Below are positions 14,773-17,279 of a stretch of 17,279 nucleotides of DNA, one piece after another. This DNA comes from Chitinophaga pinensis (lineage in GTDB: Bacteria > Bacteroidota > Bacteroidia > Flavobacteriales_D > Crocinitomicaceae). The position numbers were made by a program, and so were the translations under genes. Position 1 is the stretch's first letter; every line of letters begins with the position of its first letter. The stretch is taken from NCBI GenBank assembly GCA_945868555.1, contig CAMBMC010000020.1, positions 1 to 17,279 of the forward strand, given 5' to 3'. The notes below the pieces were generated by a model, which made no database searches, was not told where the DNA came from, and worked only from the letters and a program-made list of their open reading frames with translations.

Positions 14773-15353
14773 GATTGAATAAATTCAGAAACGAGTTGCG
14801 TGGCTTCGGCGCACGCGAGTTCAAGAGTGTCGTTAATGATGACTGCATCAAATTCGCCGGCGCTATCGAGTTCTTTTTTAGCTTTCGCCATGCGTATGTT
14901 GATTTTCTCTTCAGTTTCGGTGCTGCGGTGTCGAAGGCGATTTTCGAGTTCTTCGTAGCTTGGGGGCTGCACAAAAACGGCTAAAGCTCTTTCGCCAAAA
15001 ATACGTTTAATGTTTAGGCCTCCAACAACGTCTACGTCGAAGATTACGGTTTTTCCTTCACTCCAAATACGTTCTACCTCAGACCGAAGGGTTCCGTAAT
15101 AATTGTCGGTATACACCTCTTCCCATTCCACGAATGCATCTTCTTGAATCAATCGTCGGAAACCTTCTAGGCCAAGAAAATAGTAGTCTTTTCCATCGGT
15201 TTCATTCGGACGTGGTGCACGGCTGCAGGCAGAAACGGAGAAGGCAAGCCCAAGTTGTGCGTCCAATAAATGATGCACAATGGTTGTTTTTCCAGCGCCT
15301 GATGGTGCTGAAAAGATCACACATTTCCCCGTTTTATTCTTCGCTGTTTCCAT
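14769..15353 (-). CDS. gmk: Guanylate kinase
   Basis: Phosphorylates GMP to GDP with ATP in the cytosol. The 194-aa product shows the Walker A loop SAPSGAGKTT (15-24), the GMP-binding region SRAPRPNETDGKDYYF with its following EEVYTDNYYGT, and VIFDVDVVGG. Length and motif order are standard. It lies 8 bases after yicC and overlaps nadD by 4, so the three genes are probably one transcript from the promoter upstream of yicC. Linkage of a yicC-type gene to gmk is also found in other phyla, for example B. subtilis yloC and gmk. Confidence 0.96.
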   Translation of the reverse strand: METAKNKTGKCVIFSAPSGAGKTTIVHHLLDAQLGLAFSVSACSRAPRPNETDGKDYYFLGLEGFRRLIQEDAFVEWEEVYTDNYYGTLRSEVERIWSEGKTVIFDVDVVGGLNIKRIFGERALAVFVQPPSYEELENRLRHRSTETEEKINIRMAKAKKELDSAGEFDAVIINDTLELACAEATQLVSEFIQS

Positions 15354-15361
15354 TGGTTTCG

Positions 15362-16228
15362 TTACAATGTATTCAGAACTTGTTCTTTGATTTTCTCTAG
15401 ATTATCTTTCATGTCTACGACGAGTTTTTGCATCTCTGCATGATTGCTTTTGCTGCCTAGTGTGTTGATTTCTCGGCCAATTTCTTGTGCGATGAAACCC
15501 AGTTTTTTTCCGCTTTTTGGAAGTTTCATTGTTTCAATGAAGTAATCGACGTGATTGGTCAAGCGCATTTTCTCTTCTGAAATGTCCAATTTTTCAATGT
15601 AAAAAATGAGTTCTTGCTCCAAACGATTGTCGTCGTGCTTTGTGCTTTCCAATTCATCCAAGCCCTTACGCAGTCGTTCACGAACGGTTTCGATGCGTTC
15701 ACCTTCGTACTGAGGCACTTCTTTTAGTAGCGATTGTATGTCTCCAATCCGACCGTGGAATTCACTTTCTAGTGCTACTCCTTCTTGTCTTCTAAAGGCA
15801 TGCAACTGATCGCAAGCGGATTTTACCAACTCGAACACCCACTTTTTCTCCTCTTCAGAGAATCCTTCGCGTTCGTTGTTGAAGATGTCGGGCATGCGCA
15901 GAATCATGGCGAGGTAATCTTTTGATTCTTCACCAAGCATTTCGTTCATCCCTTTTAGATCCTTGTAATAGGCTGCTGCCAAATCGCGGTTGAGTGCGTA
16001 ACTGCGTGAATCACCGCTGCTGTCCATGTTGATGTTGATGTCCACTTTCCCGCGGTCTAGTTCGTCACCGACGATTTTTCGAATGTCGTGCTCAAGTTCG
16101 CGGTAGGCCGAACAGATGCGCACATTCAGATCGAGTGATTTACTATTCAGGGAGCGTACTTCAACACTTACTTTTTTTCCTGCGAATGTTCCGGTAGATT
16201 TTCCGAAACCCGTCATTGACATGAGCAT
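15362..16228 (-). CDS. YicC/YloC family endoribonuclease
   Basis: Cytosolic protein of 288 aa in the YicC family, whose E. coli and B. subtilis members have been described as endoribonucleases. The N-terminal signature SMTGFGKSTG is present, followed by VEVRSLNSKSLDLNVRI, and the C-terminal DUF1732 region contains LDISEEKMRLTNHVDYF and GKKLGFIAQEIGREINTLGSKSN, both strongly family-typical. The ATG at 16228 (MLMSMTGFGK) corresponds to the usual family start; a TTG three codons upstream (16237) and the ATG at 16222 are alternatives. It is first in the yicC-gmk-nadD operon. Its RNA target is unknown. Confidence 0.93.
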   Translation of the reverse strand: MLMSMTGFGKSTGTFAGKKVSVEVRSLNSKSLDLNVRICSAYRELEHDIRKIVGDELDRGKVDININMDSSGDSRSYALNRDLAAAYYKDLKGMNEMLGEESKDYLAMILRMPDIFNNEREGFSEEEKKWVFELVKSACDQLHAFRRQEGVALESEFHGRIGDIQSLLKEVPQYEGERIETVRERLRKGLDELESTKHDDNRLEQELIFYIEKLDISEEKMRLTNHVDYFIETMKLPKSGKKLGFIAQEIGREINTLGSKSNHAEMQKLVVDMKDNLEKIKEQVLNTL

Positions 16229-16244
16229 AAACTGCAATTTTTAT

Positions 16245-16252
16245 CAAAAGTA
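16245..16252 (-). promoter_or_regulatory. Putative -7 promoter box (TACTTTTG) for yicC-gmk-nadD
   Basis: Full TAnnTTTG match on the minus strand, 16 bases upstream of the yicC ATG at 16228. The predicted start near 16242 leaves a leader of about 14 bases. A TTG on this strand (16267-16265) is only 12 bases further up, too close for a normal -33 element. The box is divergent from the DUF4286 promoter 48 bases away. Confidence 0.5.
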
Positions 16253-16300
16253 GAAAAATTCGGGCAATGGTGGGAGTTAGGTCTGAAGCAAGGGAATAGT

Positions 16301-16308
16301 TACCTTTG
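16301..16308 (+). promoter_or_regulatory. Putative -7 promoter box (TACCTTTG) for the DUF4286-rsmA pair
   Basis: Full TAnnTTTG match ending 3 bases before the ATG at 16312, the same spacing as at mreC. Transcription would begin about 16311, so the mRNA should be leaderless or nearly so. No -33 TTG is visible. Confidence 0.5.
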
Positions 16309-16311
16309 CAT

Positions 16312-16626
16312 ATGATTTTATACAACGTTACTGTAAGTGTAGATCCTGAGGCTGCCGAAGATTGGTTGACTTGGATGCGAAGCACACATATTCCTCAGGT
16401 AATGGCCACAGGATGTTTCCTAGAAAGTCGCATTTCACGTGTTCATGGTGAAGAAGATGGCGGTGTAACCTATGCTATCACCTATTTATCGCCAAGTCAA
16501 GAACTCATGGATACCTATAGCCAAAACCACGCGCCACTTTTACAGCGCGATCACAGTGCCCGTTATGCAGGTAAGTTTGCTGCATTCCGCACGGTTTTAA
16601 GTGTCATTGAAGAGTTTAAATCATGA
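16312..16626 (+). CDS. DUF4286 family protein of unknown function
   Basis: Small 104-aa protein starting MILYNVTVSVDPEAAEDW and carrying WLTWMRSTHIPQVMATGCF, a GGVTYAITYLSPSQE strand region and FAAFRTVLSVIEEFKS at the end. This pattern matches the DUF4286 family found next to rsmA in Bacteroidetes, as I recall it; the fold looks like a small ferredoxin-like alpha/beta domain but no catalytic residues can be named. ATG 16312 was chosen over a TTG at 16306 that lies in the promoter box. Its stop overlaps the rsmA start as ATGA, so a shared transcript and coupled translation are likely, hinting at a link to ribosome maturation without proving one. Confidence 0.85.
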   Translation: MILYNVTVSVDPEAAEDWLTWMRSTHIPQVMATGCFLESRISRVHGEEDGGVTYAITYLSPSQELMDTYSQNHAPLLQRDHSARYAGKFAAFRTVLSVIEEFKS

Positions 16627-17279
16627 GTGTACGTCCTAAAAAACACCTCGGCCAGCATTTCTTGACGGATAAAAACATCTGTCGGAAAATTGCGGAACAA
16701 TTTACGGGTCACCAAGGGTGTAAACGCGTGTTGGAGATTGGTCCAGGGATGGGAGCGCTCACAGAATTTCTTTTGGAAAAGGAAACGAACGAGCTATTTG
16801 CTATGGAAATAGACCATGAATCGGTGTCGTATTTAAATGGCCATTTTCCTCAATTGTCAGGCAAAATCTTTGAAGCCGACTTTATACGCATCGATCCCCG
16901 AAAGTATATGGGTGACGAACCTTTTGCTGTTGTTGGCAATTTCCCGTACAATATTTCCTCTCAAATCTTATTCAAATGTCTTGATTATCGGAATCAGATT
17001 CCTGAGATCATGGGAATGTTTCAAAAAGAAGTTGCTGAGCGAGTGGCAGAACCTCCTGGATCAAAGAAATATGGCATTTTGAGCGTCTTGCTGCAAGCAT
17101 TTTATGATATTGAGTATTGTTTTACAGTTGATGAGCACGTGTTCAATCCACCACCTAAAGTGAAGTCAGGGGTGATTCGTTGCACTCGAAATGAGCGACA
17201 ATCCATGGCTTGTGATGAACGGTTTTTTATTCAAGTAGTGAAAATGAGTTTCAATCAGCGTCGAAAAACCATTCGCAAT
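16623..17279 (+). CDS. rsmA: 16S rRNA dimethyladenosine transferase RsmA/KsgA (partial, C-terminus beyond right edge)
   Basis: Dimethylates two adjacent adenines in the 3'-terminal helix of 16S rRNA using S-adenosylmethionine during small-subunit assembly. The 219 visible codons contain the N-terminal KKHLGQHFL (6-14), SAM motif I LEIGPGMGALT (37-47), motif II-like AMEID (60-64) and the catalytic NFPYNISS (106-113), then FNPPPKVKSGVI (174-185), which is the family hallmark. The reading frame is still open at the window end (MSFNQRRKTIRN), about 40 residues short of the usual length. ATG 16623 overlaps the DUF4286 stop. Confidence 0.96.
   Translation, partial: MSVRPKKHLGQHFLTDKNICRKIAEQFTGHQGCKRVLEIGPGMGALTEFLLEKETNELFAMEIDHESVSYLNGHFPQLSGKIFEADFIRIDPRKYMGDEPFAVVGNFPYNISSQILFKCLDYRNQIPEIMGMFQKEVAERVAEPPGSKKYGILSVLLQAFYDIEYCFTVDEHVFNPPPKVKSGVIRCTRNERQSMACDERFFIQVVKMSFNQRRKTIRN

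Noticed and set aside
1..17279. A defence, secretion, biosynthetic or other novel multi-gene system
   Set aside because: All 17 genes can be assigned to known families, nearly all of them housekeeping; no cluster of unknown genes, mobile element or unusual composition is present.

Overview
The window looks like chromosomal DNA of a Bacteroidetes (Bacteroidota) bacterium, probably a member of the Flavobacteriales; genus cannot be fixed from this sequence. The reasons are the gene orders purH-mreB-mreC-mreD-mrdA-rodA, yicC-gmk-nadD and DUF4286-rsmA, the Bacteroidetes-type S41 protease and dCMP deaminase, and repeated matches to the Bacteroidetes -7 promoter box TAnnTTTG a short distance before start codons. 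The DNA is densely coding (17 genes, two cut by the window edges). There is no gene-free stretch longer than 300 bases, and no tRNA, rRNA, insertion sequence, prophage or CRISPR array was seen.

Layout. 1-2647 (minus strand): an orphan OmpR-type response regulator, a dCMP deaminase and a C-terminal processing protease that runs off the left edge. 2815-4344 (plus): purH, the last two steps of IMP synthesis. 4438-10114 (plus): the rod-shape elongasome genes mreB, mreC, mreD, mrdA (PBP2) and rodA; the last four are chained by 4-base ATGA overlaps, while mreB is separated from mreC by a strong intrinsic terminator hairpin followed at once by a new promoter box. 10169-12667: a bifunctional class A penicillin-binding protein, whose stop overlaps the start of scoA. 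12667-14156: scoA and scoB, the two subunits of a succinyl-CoA:3-ketoacid CoA-transferase, separated by a perfect 17-unit heptanucleotide tandem array. 14158-16228 (minus): yicC, gmk and nadD, converging on scoB with a single base between the two stop codons. 16312-17279 (plus): a DUF4286 protein overlapping rsmA (16S rRNA dimethyltransferase), which is cut by the right edge.

How the genes fit together. The centre is a peptidoglycan synthesis block: MreB filaments, the MreC/MreD membrane proteins, the RodA glycosyltransferase with its PBP2 transpeptidase partner, and next door a bifunctional PBP1A. Around it sit nucleotide and cofactor genes (purH, dCMP deaminase, gmk, nadD), ketone-body metabolism (scoAB) and ribosome maturation (rsmA).

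No new multi-gene system is visible. The most unusual element is the heptamer array at 13352-13470. It supplies the last codons and the stop codon of scoA at one end and half of a promoter box for scoB at the other, and it is split sharply into a block that stops translation in all three forward frames and a block that is open in all three. Two further points of interest are the terminator/promoter junction inside the mre cluster and two genes whose promoter boxes sit so close to the ATG that their mRNAs should be leaderless or nearly so.
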